Shown here piece by piece: positions 18,452-25,954 of a stretch of 64,000 bases of DNA. The notes under the pieces were generated by a model. The model searched no databases and was not told where the DNA came from. It saw only the letters and a list, made by a program, of their open reading frames with translations. The translations under genes and the position numbers were made by a program. The stretch lies in NCBI RefSeq assembly GCF_014207595.1, contig NZ_JACHGY010000001.1, positions 1,302,001-1,366,000 on the forward strand. The letters are read 5' to 3'. This stretch comes from Algisphaera agarilytica. Lineage in GTDB: Bacteria > Planctomycetota > Phycisphaerae > Phycisphaerales > Phycisphaeraceae. Positions within the stretch are counted from its first letter, which is position 1. Every line of letters begins with the position of its first letter.

Positions 18452-19228
18452 ATGGCCGAATCGAATCCTTCTGCTACGCCCCGCCTCTACGACGACCTCG
18501 CCTGGCTGTGGCCGCACCTCTCGCCGCCGGAGCACTACGTGACCGAAGCGGCTCGGCTCAACGAGCTGATCGCAAAGCGTTTGGGGCCGGGGCCGAAGCG
18601 TATCCTCGAACTCGGCGCGGGCGGCGGGCACACACTGGTGCACCTCGCTCAACAAGCCGGCGGTCAACACGACTGTGCCGCGGTGGATCTGTCCGAGCCG
18701 ATGCTCGATAACTGTCGGGCGCTGATCCCCGGGATCGAAGCGGTGGCGGGCGATATGCGGGACGTTCGGCTAGGCCGAACGTTTGATGTGGTGCTCATCC
18801 ACGACGCGATCGACTACCTGCTCACGCCGGGCGATGTGATGAAGACGCTGGCGACGGTGAATGAACACCTTGTGGCGGGCGGGTTGGCGGTGATCGCACC
18901 GACCTACACCCACGAGACGTTTGTCGATGGCGAGGTCGCAGACGACGGCACGACCACCGACTCGGCCGAGTTGACGTATTTCACGTATGTCCACGACCCC
19001 GACCCGGCGGACGACACGTTCGAGATGATCCTGTTGTATCTCATCCGCGATCAAACAACCCGGCAGGTCGAAACCGTCGAAGACCGCCACGCGATGGGGC
19101 TGTTCCAACACGGGGTCTGGCTGCAGATGATCGAAGACGCGGGGTTGCGGGCCGAGTACGTCGAGCAGGGCGAAGAAGACGCCGAGGACGAGGCGGCCTG
19201 GGCACTGTTTGTCGGCACCAAGCCGTAG
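18452..19228 (+). CDS. Class I SAM-dependent methyltransferase
   Basis: 258 aa. SAM motif I (RILELGAGGGHTLVHLA, near residue 50), an acidic residue after motif II (AAVDLSEPML), motif Post-I DMRDVRLG, and the motif IV area (FDVVLIHDAIDYLL). Small-molecule or rRNA substrates are equally possible; nothing identifies the target. It lacks the cysteine set of ArsM arsenite methyltransferases despite the arsenosugar genes 3 kb away. Convergent with the candidate small RNA at 19281-19421. Confidence 0.8.
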   Translation: MAESNPSATPRLYDDLAWLWPHLSPPEHYVTEAARLNELIAKRLGPGPKRILELGAGGGHTLVHLAQQAGGQHDCAAVDLSEPMLDNCRALIPGIEAVAGDMRDVRLGRTFDVVLIHDAIDYLLTPGDVMKTLATVNEHLVAGGLAVIAPTYTHETFVDGEVADDGTTTDSAELTYFTYVHDPDPADDTFEMILLYLIRDQTTRQVETVEDRHAMGLFQHGVWLQMIEDAGLRAEYVEQGEEDAEDEAAWALFVGTKP

Positions 19229-19280
19229 CCGCCCTTCCCAGGCGAGAGCTGAGCCGCAGCGTCTCCGGGCGATCCCCAAA

Positions 19281-19324
19281 GAAAAACGCCGATCGGAAGA
19301 GCTTCCGTGCTCTTGCGATCGGCG
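19281..19324 (-). terminator. Intrinsic terminator of the small RNA
   Basis: 16-bp stem with one mismatch (arms 19309-19324 and 19287-19302), 6-base loop, followed on the minus strand by TTTTT (19286-19282). On the plus strand no T-run follows, so it is oriented for minus-strand transcription. Confidence 0.8.
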
Positions 19325-19421
19325 GACCCGGACATCCTTGTCTCCGGGGCGAAAATTCCACGATGCCTGATGCCCGTCCGTGAGCGGCGACGTGGAGAGA
19401 GCGAATCCTTTCGCTCACATG
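19281..19421 (-). ncRNA. Candidate CsrA/RsmA-sequestering small RNA (CsrB/RsmZ-like)
   Basis: Not a known family hit; deduced from structure. A promoter-like pair on the minus strand and a strong terminator bound a transcript of about 140 nt. It contains six GGA trinucleotides, four as ANGGA. Three lie in hairpin loops: GAGCGAA-AGGA-TTCGCTC (19416-19399); GACA-AGGA-TGTC (19342-19331), nested in a CCCG/CGGG stem, where ACAAGGATGT equals the core of the published CsrA SELEX consensus; and the terminator loop ACGGAA (19308-19303). Loop-presented GGA motifs plus a terminator are the hallmark of RNAs that titrate CsrA. No ORF of note is contained. Sponge RNAs of this kind are known mainly from gammaproteobacteria. 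The csrA gene is not in the window. Confidence 0.5.
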
Positions 19422-19427
19422 GCCCAT

Positions 19428-19455
19428 AACTTACGCTTCATTTGAGAAGAGTCAA
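19428..19455 (-). promoter_or_regulatory. Candidate promoter of the small RNA
   Basis: On the minus strand TTGACT (19455-19450), a 16-base spacer, then TAAGTT (19433-19428). The -35 matches consensus at five of six positions. Predicted start near 19421. Confidence 0.5.
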
Positions 19456-19611
19456 GGCTAATATCAATTTTTTATCGAATTTTATGTTCCGTTAATCTAA
19501 ATCGAGCTCAAAACTCGAATTTATCGGAAATTAATTCGATCCAATGCGGATGGATTTTGATATTGCCGATGATAACGCCTCGAATTGGTAATATCTATCG
19601 AGGAATATTCG
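19441..19611. promoter_or_regulatory. AT-rich intergenic island before the XRE-family gene
   Basis: The remainder of the gap between the methyltransferase and XRE genes is strikingly AT-rich for this genome. It holds the -35 of the small RNA, a TCGAG...CTCGA inverted repeat near 19502-19518, and GAATATTC just before the XRE start. No ORF is credible. It likely carries divergent promoters and operator sites. Confidence 0.4.
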
Positions 19612-20379
19612 ATGATCGAAGCAACCGCCCAACCCGACCAACTCCGCGTTTCCCGTGGCGAAGCCCTCCGCAAAGCCCGGAAGGCCGCGGCGCTATCTGC
19701 GGAACGGCTGGCGGAGTTCGTCAACGAACGAACCTCGGGCAGCGCGATCACCAAGCACGCGATCTACTCCTATGAACAGGGCAAGGTCCTGCTCTCTCGC
19801 GAGGTCGGCCACCGCATCGCACAAGCCCTGCAGCTCCACCCCGGGCAGCTCCTGCTCGGCGACCCGGACTACCGAAGCACGGCCGAGGGGAACATCCAAA
19901 CGATTGAATCCGATTCAGCGGTGGACCACGCCGCGGCCGTGGAACCCGGCGTTGCGGTCGAGCTGCGTGTTGAGCTGGTCGTGGGGGCTCAGCAAGCCCT
20001 GCCCGCCTCCCAGGTGCTCGCCCGCTTGCTCGGGGCGGCCAAGCTCGGCCGGGTCGATATCGCCGGCCACCTCGATGTCTTCCACCTCCTGCTCGAAGAC
20101 ACCGCCCCGCTGCTAGACTCCCCCGCCGCCCTCGCGGTCCGCGACTTCGGCGACCAAGCGGGTAACGAGCACCCCTTCGCCCTGCTTCAAGTAATCGAGC
20201 AGCTTCAGGACGTCGTCGCCAAAACGCTCGAACAACTCATCGACCCCCACGCCGACACCGCCCTCTCGCGTCACCGCCTGTGTATGGAACAGTCGCGGAC
20301 GCTCGGCCAACTCGCCCAGACCCTGGCTGGCGAAATCGACGCCTGCAACAAGCGCCTCCCCGGTGTGAGCCTGGACTAG
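19612..20379 (+). CDS. XRE-family helix-turn-helix regulator with an uncharacterised helical C-terminal domain
   Basis: 255 aa from ATG 19612, which has GAGGA about 7 bases upstream; an in-frame TTG at 19585 is less likely. Residues about 5-70 form a Cro/CI-type HTH (RGEALRKARKAAALSAERLA ... ITKHAIYSYEQGKVLLSREVGHRIAQALQL). The rest (about 100-255) is helical and I do not recognise it; it may sense a ligand or dimerise. The gene sits beside an AT-rich island containing the candidate sponge RNA on the opposite strand, so it could control that RNA, itself or both. That is inference from position only. Confidence 0.7.
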   Translation: MIEATAQPDQLRVSRGEALRKARKAAALSAERLAEFVNERTSGSAITKHAIYSYEQGKVLLSREVGHRIAQALQLHPGQLLLGDPDYRSTAEGNIQTIESDSAVDHAAAVEPGVAVELRVELVVGAQQALPASQVLARLLGAAKLGRVDIAGHLDVFHLLLEDTAPLLDSPAALAVRDFGDQAGNEHPFALLQVIEQLQDVVAKTLEQLIDPHADTALSRHRLCMEQSRTLGQLAQTLAGEIDACNKRLPGVSLD

Positions 20380-20476
20380 CAGCCCATCAAGCCCCGGTCC
20401 GCATCGCCCCCCATCTCTCAGGGCCGGGCTCAAACAAAAAATCTGAGATTCTTTTCCCACGCGGAAATAAAAGCAC

Positions 20477-20499
20477 TACAATGTTTGTATGTACATACA
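20477..20499 (+). promoter_or_regulatory. MarR operator palindrome at the -10 of its own promoter
   Basis: A -10-like TACAAT (20477-20482) is immediately followed by a perfect 14-bp palindrome TGTATGTACATACA (20486-20499). The RBS AAGGAG follows directly. A dimeric repressor bound here would cover the transcription start, the usual autoregulatory layout of MarR proteins. Confidence 0.6.
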
Positions 20500-20511
20500 T
20501 AAGGAGCTTTG

Positions 20512-20916
20512 ATGTTTGACCGCTGCGTGTATTTCAACCTCACCACCCTCACCCGCAAGATCACACGGATCTGGCAGGATGAGTTTGGCCGGCTGGGCCT
20601 TTCGCCGTCTCACGGCTACCTGCTCAAAGCCCTCAGCGACACCCCAGGAGCCACCCAAAAAGACCTCAGTGCCGCCATGGAGCTCGATGCGTCCACCATC
20701 ACCCGCTTCATCGATGCGCTGTCCCGGCAGGGCCTGATCGAAAAATCCCGGGCCGGCAAAGGCGCTCAAACCCGGATCACCCCTGCCGGGCGCGACGCGG
20801 TCGAGCGTGTCGAACAGCTGATGGACAACCTCTACCTGCAGATGCAGGGCACCTTCGGCAAAGCCGAACTCGAATCCTTCGTGGGCGGCCTCAGGCAAGC
20901 CCGGAACAATTTCTAG
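20512..20916 (+). CDS. MarR-family transcriptional regulator
   Basis: 134 aa from ATG 20512 with AAGGAG 6 bases upstream. The winged-helix core is clear: SPSHGYLLKALSDTPGATQKDLSAAM, the recognition helix region DASTITRFIDALSRQGLIEKSR, and the wing GAQTRITPAGRDAVE. MarR proteins repress nearby genes and are released by small phenolic, oxidant or other ligands. The 14-bp palindrome overlapping its promoter is the probable operator. The exported hydrolase gene starts 31 bases downstream on the same strand, so it is the likely co-regulated target. Confidence 0.9.
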   Translation: MFDRCVYFNLTTLTRKITRIWQDEFGRLGLSPSHGYLLKALSDTPGATQKDLSAAMELDASTITRFIDALSRQGLIEKSRAGKGAQTRITPAGRDAVERVEQLMDNLYLQMQGTFGKAELESFVGGLRQARNNF

Positions 20917-20947
20917 CCGCCCCATTCCTTAACCCCGGAGCCTTCAC

Positions 20948-21922
20948 ATGGACACCAATAACTATCGCCACCCGTTCTCAAAATATTTTTTGTTATCTCT
21001 ATTTATCATTATTATGCAAACAACTTCAATCACTCCCGCTTCGGCCGACCACCACACCGTTCGTTACGCCACCGAAAAGGTCAACGGGCTCGACATCTTC
21101 TACCGCGAGGCCGGAGATCCTTCGAAGCAAGCCGTCGTCCTGCTCCACGGCTTCCCCCACTCCTCGCACCAATACCGCGAAGTCCTCGCCGCGCTCGGCG
21201 ACGAGTTCTACCTCATCGCCCCCGACTACCCCGGCTTCGGCGACAGCAGCTTCCCCGCTCCCCGGACGGAGTTCGACTACACCTTCGACAACCTCGCCGA
21301 CGTTATTGATCAATTCCTCATCCAAAGAGGCGTCACGGATTATGTCCTGATGATCCAGGACTACGGCGCTCCCGTCGGCTTCCGCATCGCCACCCGCCAC
21401 CCCGAAAAAGTGAAGGGCTTCGTCGTGATGAACGGCAACGCCTACGAAGAGGGCATCTCGCCCGAGGGCTGGGCCCCGATCATGAAGTACTGGGAAAACC
21501 CCGGCGATCCCGAAATCGAAGCACAGATCATCGCCAACGTCTTCAGCGACGAAGGCCTGAGGTGGCAGTACACCCACGGCACCCGCAACCCCGACGGAAT
21601 CAACCCCGACAACTGGAACCTCGACATCGCCAAGTTCGCCCGCCCCGGCCAACACCGCGCCCAGCTCGACCTGTTCTTCGACTACCAGAACAACATCAAG
21701 CTCTACCCACAGTGGCAGCAGTACCTCCGCGACAACCAGCCGCCCGTGTTGCTGGTCTGGGGCAAAAACGACGCGTTCTTCCCCGTCCCCGGGGCCGAGG
21801 GCTATAAGCGGGATGTGAAGAATATCGACTACCACATCCTGGACACCGGCCACTTCGCCCTGGAAGAGGAAGCCGAATTCATCACCAACAAGATGCGGTC
21901 GTTTCTGCGTGGACTGGACTAA
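20948..21922 (+). CDS. Exported alpha/beta hydrolase, epoxide hydrolase/haloalkane dehalogenase type
   Basis: 324 aa with a signal peptide (hydrophobic FLLSLFIIIM near residues 14-23, Ala-rich cleavage region near PASA). Fold motifs: oxyanion HGFPHSS, nucleophile elbow IQDYG with Asp138 rather than Ser, a second acid in WGKNDAFFP, and the catalytic His in GHFALEEEAE. An Asp nucleophile indicates epoxide hydrolase or dehalogenase chemistry rather than esterase. The first 100 bases are very AT-rich while the rest is GC-rich. It follows the MarR gene closely and is probably induced with it, suggesting detoxification or a specialised substrate. Confidence 0.85.
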   Translation: MDTNNYRHPFSKYFLLSLFIIIMQTTSITPASADHHTVRYATEKVNGLDIFYREAGDPSKQAVVLLHGFPHSSHQYREVLAALGDEFYLIAPDYPGFGDSSFPAPRTEFDYTFDNLADVIDQFLIQRGVTDYVLMIQDYGAPVGFRIATRHPEKVKGFVVMNGNAYEEGISPEGWAPIMKYWENPGDPEIEAQIIANVFSDEGLRWQYTHGTRNPDGINPDNWNLDIAKFARPGQHRAQLDLFFDYQNNIKLYPQWQQYLRDNQPPVLLVWGKNDAFFPVPGAEGYKRDVKNIDYHILDTGHFALEEEAEFITNKMRSFLRGLD

Positions 21923-21964
21923 GAAGACAGTCTCCAGCCGCCCGAACGAAACTCGCTTAACGAA

Positions 21965-21992
21965 AAACCCCGCCGAGGTCGGCGGGGTTTTT
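21965..21992. terminator. Bidirectional intrinsic terminator between convergent genes
   Basis: 12-bp stem AAACCCCGCCGA (21965-21976) with its complement (21979-21990), preceded by A and followed by T residues. It serves the hydrolase on the plus strand and can serve arsS on the minus strand. Confidence 0.85.
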
Positions 21993-22044
21993 CTTTGTTC
22001 AGCTAAGCATCAGACGCTTGTGGTGGGATCGGCGGGTCACCCGA

Positions 22045-23055
22045 TCAGGCCAACGAGCCGGTGCAGCTCGAGCCCGAGCCGGCGGTGCAGCCGTAGCAGT
22101 GGTCTGCCGTGGCGATGACACGGTCGGCGAGCTCCTCGGCGGTGGTGTCCCAGAGGAACTTGTCATCGTAGCCGGGGGTGTCCATGTCGAGGGCGCGGTT
22201 GAAGTCGCAGTCGCTGAGTCGGCCCTGCGAGTCGATGTGGATCTGGTGCCGACACATCAGGCCTTCGATGGTGTCGGCGTTGTACGCGCCGACGAGCAGG
22301 TCCATATAGCTCTCGAGCTTGCCGGCTTTTTCGAGGTCGCGCCGCCAACGCTTGATGGGCATGTTGGTGATCGTCCACAGCTGGGTGAACTCGATGCCGA
22401 AGCGTTCGCGGAGTTCGCGTTTGTAGTCGCCTTCGAGGGCTTCCTGGGGCGGGGGCAGGCCCGGGCCGCCGGGGTTGTAGACGAGGTTGAGCGGGAGCTC
22501 GGGGTCTTTGCCGTAGCCCACGTCGTTGAGCAGCAAGAGGCCCTCGACGCTGGCGTCGTAGCTGCCCCGGCCGCGCTGCTTGTCGACGTTGTCCTGCAGG
22601 TAGCAAGGCAGCGACGCGGTCACGATGACCTTGTGCTCCGCCAGGAAGCCGGGCACCCAGCGATAGGTCGCACTTTCGTACTTGCGAGTGTCGGTGTAGG
22701 TCAGGATGGTCGGGTTGCAGCGGTCGATGACGTCCATGCCCAGGCTGCGGGCGTGGCGGACGATGTCTTTAAAGTTCGGGTTCATCTCCGGCGAGCCGCC
22801 GGTGATGTCCACGGTCTGGATGGTGAGGTTGTCGCTGAGCCACTGCATGACACGCTCCGCGGTCGCGGCGGTCATGTTCTCGGTCTCAGCGATCCGAGCG
22901 GGCGAGGAATCGACGTGGCAGTGGTTGCACGCGAGGTTGCAGCGCAGGCCGATGTTGATCTGGAGCGTGGTGATCTTCGCCGCGGCCCGCAGCTCGGTCT
23001 CGAAATGGCGATGAAACGCCTGCTCTTCAACGACGGGGAGCGAGAGGCTAGTCAT
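22045..23055 (-). CDS. arsS: Arsenosugar biosynthesis radical SAM protein ArsS
   Basis: 336 aa. The radical SAM cluster motif is CNLACNHC (CxxxCxxC) near residue 40, followed by ITGGSPEMNPNF. The C-terminal half has the ArsS/DUF3641 features DRCNPTIL, NLVYNPGGPGLPP, LSDCDFNRALDM and a Cys-rich end (CYGCTAGSGSSCTG) that probably binds an auxiliary cluster. ArsS makes the 5'-deoxyadenosyl-arsenic intermediate of arsenosugars from dimethylarsenite. The partner methyltransferase ArsM is not in the window. The TIGR04283-like glycosyltransferase at 24154 supports the assignment. Divergent from the DUF547 lipoprotein. Confidence 0.92.
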   Translation of the reverse strand: MTSLSLPVVEEQAFHRHFETELRAAAKITTLQINIGLRCNLACNHCHVDSSPARIAETENMTAATAERVMQWLSDNLTIQTVDITGGSPEMNPNFKDIVRHARSLGMDVIDRCNPTILTYTDTRKYESATYRWVPGFLAEHKVIVTASLPCYLQDNVDKQRGRGSYDASVEGLLLLNDVGYGKDPELPLNLVYNPGGPGLPPPQEALEGDYKRELRERFGIEFTQLWTITNMPIKRWRRDLEKAGKLESYMDLLVGAYNADTIEGLMCRHQIHIDSQGRLSDCDFNRALDMDTPGYDDKFLWDTTAEELADRVIATADHCYGCTAGSGSSCTGSLA

Positions 23056-23227
23056 TCGTCATTCACACCTTTGCGTCTTTGCCCAAACAAAACAGATCGG
23101 TCCAGTGTACAAAACCCTGTGCGTGGGCCGAAATATTCCAACTTTCGGCCCCATTCGTGAAAATAATAGGCGTGCCCCGCGGGTTCACCCCGCGTCACGG
23201 TCCCCGCCGCCCCTCCCCGGAAACACC

Positions 23228-24085
23228 ATGCCCAAGCCCACCGCGATCGTCGCCCTGCTCACCGTCGTTGCCACCCTGCTGAGCGTGGGCTGCGGCTCGG
23301 CCCCGAGCGTGCCGAAGGAAGTCGCCCTCGAGACCTACGACGACGCCCCGTACGCGGCGGTACTCTCGGCCGTGGTCCGCGATGGGCTGGTGGACTACCG
23401 GGCGTTCAACACGCTCGACGACCAAGCCCTCCAGGACCCCGCCACCGCCTACGACAGCCTCGACGGCCAGCTCGACCGCTACCTCGACGCCATCGCCCGC
23501 TTCGGCCCCGAGTCGACACCCGAGCTGTTCCCCACCGAGGACGATCAGCTCGCCTACTACCTCAACGCCTACAACGCGATCATGATCCGGCTCTGGCTGG
23601 ACAACGGCGCCCGCACCGCCTCCCCCAACGCCCAGGTCCAGTGGCTGACGTGGTTCACGGTCAATCAGTGGACAATCGATCAGCGCACGATGTCGCTGGA
23701 CTTCCTCGAACAGCGGCTGATCCGCCCCCGCTTCAAGGAAGCCCGCATCCACGGAGCGCTGATCTGCGGCGCGATCGACTGCCCGCCGCTGCTGGATGAG
23801 CCCTACACCGGCGACCGCCTCGACGAGCAGCTCGACGGGATTATGGTCGCCTGGCTCAACACGCCCGAAGAAAACGCCATCGAGTTCCATGACAACGGCA
23901 AGATCTACCTCGCCGCGATCTTCGGCTGGTACCGCGACGACTTCCGCGAGACCGGCGGCCTCACCGCGATGATCGAGCAATACCTCGACGACAGCAACCC
24001 CCGCAAAGCCGAGGTTTTGGCCGCCCTGGAAAACAAGCAGATCAAGTTCCAAGGCTACGACTGGACCATCAACCAAGCCAAGTGA
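23228..24085 (+). CDS. DUF547-domain lipoprotein
   Basis: 285 aa from ATG 23228. The signal ends in LLSVGCGS, a good lipobox, so it should be lipid-anchored. The DUF547 core is visible: QLAYYLNAYNAIMIRLWLDNG and RIHGALICGAIDCPPLLDEPY, with conserved Cys in the latter. The biochemical role of DUF547 is unknown to me; a papain-like fold has been suggested for relatives. The gene is divergent from arsS and followed by the arsenosugar-type glycosyltransferase. A function in the same pathway is inference. Confidence 0.85.
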   Translation: MPKPTAIVALLTVVATLLSVGCGSAPSVPKEVALETYDDAPYAAVLSAVVRDGLVDYRAFNTLDDQALQDPATAYDSLDGQLDRYLDAIARFGPESTPELFPTEDDQLAYYLNAYNAIMIRLWLDNGARTASPNAQVQWLTWFTVNQWTIDQRTMSLDFLEQRLIRPRFKEARIHGALICGAIDCPPLLDEPYTGDRLDEQLDGIMVAWLNTPEENAIEFHDNGKIYLAAIFGWYRDDFRETGGLTAMIEQYLDDSNPRKAEVLAALENKQIKFQGYDWTINQAK

Positions 24086-24105
24086 GTCCATCTCCCTCTG
24101 CTCAA

Positions 24106-24145
24106 CTTTAGCCCCGGGTCACTGACCCGGGGCCGCCGCGGCCAC
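24106..24145 (+). repeat. Intergenic hairpin repeat, copy 1 (TTTAGCCCCGGGTCA family)
   Basis: Starts CTTTAGCCCCGGGTCA, forms a near-perfect GC hairpin with TGACCCGGGGC, and ends CCGCGGCCAC. A second copy in inverted orientation lies at 28732-28770. It could also act as a terminator for the lipoprotein gene. Confidence 0.65.
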
Positions 24146-24153
24146 CCGTTACC

Positions 24154-24924
24154 ATGTCACTCATGCGGATCGCCGTCGTCATCCCGACGCTCAACGAATC
24201 GGCCAACATCGCCGAGGTGATCCGCAGCCTCGCGCCCGGCGAGCCCGACCTGGTCGTCGTCGCCGACTGCGACTCGGTCGACGACACCGCCGACCTCGCC
24301 CGAGCCGAGAGAGCGCATGTCATCACCAACGCGGGCCTGCGCGGCCGGGGGGCAGCGCTCCAGGCCGGGGCCACGTTTGCCGCGTCACACCTGCCCGGCG
24401 CCGAGGCGATCTGGTTCCTCCATGGCGACACCCTCGCCCCCGCCGACTGGCGCCGCGCCATCGAAGCCGTGCTCGCCGACTCGGCCGTGGTCGGCGGCGC
24501 GTTCACCCAACGCTTCAGTTTCACGCCGCCGCCCGGCGAAACCCCGCCGAGCTGGGTGCAGCGCCGGCTCCTGCGTTTTGTCATCTTCTGCAACCGCACC
24601 CGCTACCGCATCACCGGCATCTACTTCGGCGACCAGGGCATCTTCGTCCGCCCCGATGCATTAGCTAACGCGGGCGGCGTCCCGCAGTCGCCGCTGATGG
24701 AAGACATCGACCTCTGCCTTGCGCTCAAGCGTCTGGGAAAGCTCCGCGTGAGCCCGGTCAAACTCTCGACCAGCCCCCGACGTTTCCTCAAGCACGGCGT
24801 CATCCGCCAACTCCTCCACGACTGGCTCCTGCTCACCACCCACCGCCTGGGGCTGCGCCCGTCTTCGCTCTACGCCAAGTACAACGCCGACAACGAAAAA
24901 CAAAACGCCGCATCCCCCGTTTAG
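24154..24924 (+). CDS. Family 2 glycosyltransferase, arsenosugar-associated type (TIGR04283-like)
   Basis: 256 aa. GT-A start VVIPTLNESANIAEVI, then VVVADCDSVDDTADLA, NAGLRGRGAALQAGA and the LHGDT motif (DxD equivalent), followed by FGDQGIFVRP and LMEDIDLCLALKRLG. These are typical of TIGR04283 proteins, which occur with ArsS. It probably transfers or processes a sugar on the arsenosugar route. ATG 24154 or 24163 could be the start. A single hydrophobic patch near residue 150 may associate it with the membrane. Confidence 0.85.
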   Translation: MSLMRIAVVIPTLNESANIAEVIRSLAPGEPDLVVVADCDSVDDTADLARAERAHVITNAGLRGRGAALQAGATFAASHLPGAEAIWFLHGDTLAPADWRRAIEAVLADSAVVGGAFTQRFSFTPPPGETPPSWVQRRLLRFVIFCNRTRYRITGIYFGDQGIFVRPDALANAGGVPQSPLMEDIDLCLALKRLGKLRVSPVKLSTSPRRFLKHGVIRQLLHDWLLLTTHRLGLRPSSLYAKYNADNEKQNAASPV

Positions 24925-24983
24925 CCGACGATCGCAGATCGAGGCTCGGCCATGCATCAACACCTCTCCCGTAAACTAAACCC

Positions 24984-25853
24984 ATGCTCTACCGCTCTCT
25001 GCCCAACACCGACGTCTCCCTCTCCATCATCGGCTTCGGCGGGGTCGTCCTGTCACGTCGCCCCCAAGACGAATGCGACGCCGAGGTCGCCCACGCGATC
25101 GATCGCGGCATCACCTACTTCGACGTCGCCCCACAGTACGCCAACGCCCAGGAGCTGATGGGCCCCGCGCTCAAGCCTTTCCGCAAGAACGTGTTTCTCG
25201 CCTGCAAGACCCTCGAGCGCAAGGCCCAGGACGCCGCCCGCGAGCTCGACGATTCGCTGACCAAGCTATGCACCGACCACTTCGATCTGTACCAACTGCA
25301 CTCGCTCAAGTCGGCCGAGGATGCCCACGCCGCGCTCGGCCCCGGCGGGGCAATCGAGACGCTACTCCAAGCCCGCGAGCAAGGCAAGGTCCGCTTCCTC
25401 GGCGCGAGCTGCCACGATGAGGAGGCCGCCCTGATCGCCGCCCGGTCGGGCCACTTCACCACGATCATGCTCCCGCTGAACTTCGCGTCCTACGAGATCG
25501 CCAACTTCGGCCCCCGCCTCGTCGCCGAGGCCGCCGAGCACGGCGTCAGCCTCATCGCCCTCAAGGCCACCGCCAAGGGCAAGCTCCGCGACGGCTGGGA
25601 GAATCGGCCATACGACAAGTGCTGGTACGAGCCGGCCGACACCCCCGAGCTCGCCGCCCTGCACCTGCGATTTGCCTTGAATCTACCGAGCGTCGTCGCC
25701 ACGCTCCCGCCCGGCGAACCCTCGCTGTTTCGTATGTGCCTCGACCAGGTCGACGCGGGCCTGCCCCCGCTGACCGCGGCCGAGCTCGAGCAATTGGCCG
25801 ATTTCTACGCCCAGCCCGCCACAGATCCCTTGTTCCCCCAGGACCCGGATTAA
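24984..25853 (+). CDS. Aldo/keto reductase family protein
   Basis: 289 aa (beta/alpha)8 oxidoreductase. The AKR tetrad can be traced: Asp and Tyr in YFDVAPQYANAQELMG, Lys in FLACKTLER, His in YQLHSL. It lacks an export signal, so it is cytoplasmic, unlike the Tat-exported homolog at 46918. NADPH-dependent carbonyl reduction is the family role; the substrate is unknown. It starts 59 bases after the glycosyltransferase and may share its transcript. Confidence 0.88.
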   Translation: MLYRSLPNTDVSLSIIGFGGVVLSRRPQDECDAEVAHAIDRGITYFDVAPQYANAQELMGPALKPFRKNVFLACKTLERKAQDAARELDDSLTKLCTDHFDLYQLHSLKSAEDAHAALGPGGAIETLLQAREQGKVRFLGASCHDEEAALIAARSGHFTTIMLPLNFASYEIANFGPRLVAEAAEHGVSLIALKATAKGKLRDGWENRPYDKCWYEPADTPELAALHLRFALNLPSVVATLPPGEPSLFRMCLDQVDAGLPPLTAAELEQLADFYAQPATDPLFPQDPD

Positions 25854-25954
25854 CCCCCCACTCACCGCGGTTTTCCCGACATTGCTAAACTGCTCGGCCC
25901 CCTAAACCCCGGCCGCGGTATACCAAACGTTGGCCCCAACCCCGGAAGTGTCCG

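Noticed and set aside
18452-19228. ArsM arsenite methyltransferase
   Set aside because: The SAM fold fits but the conserved ArsM cysteines are absent and the gene is 3 kb from arsS.
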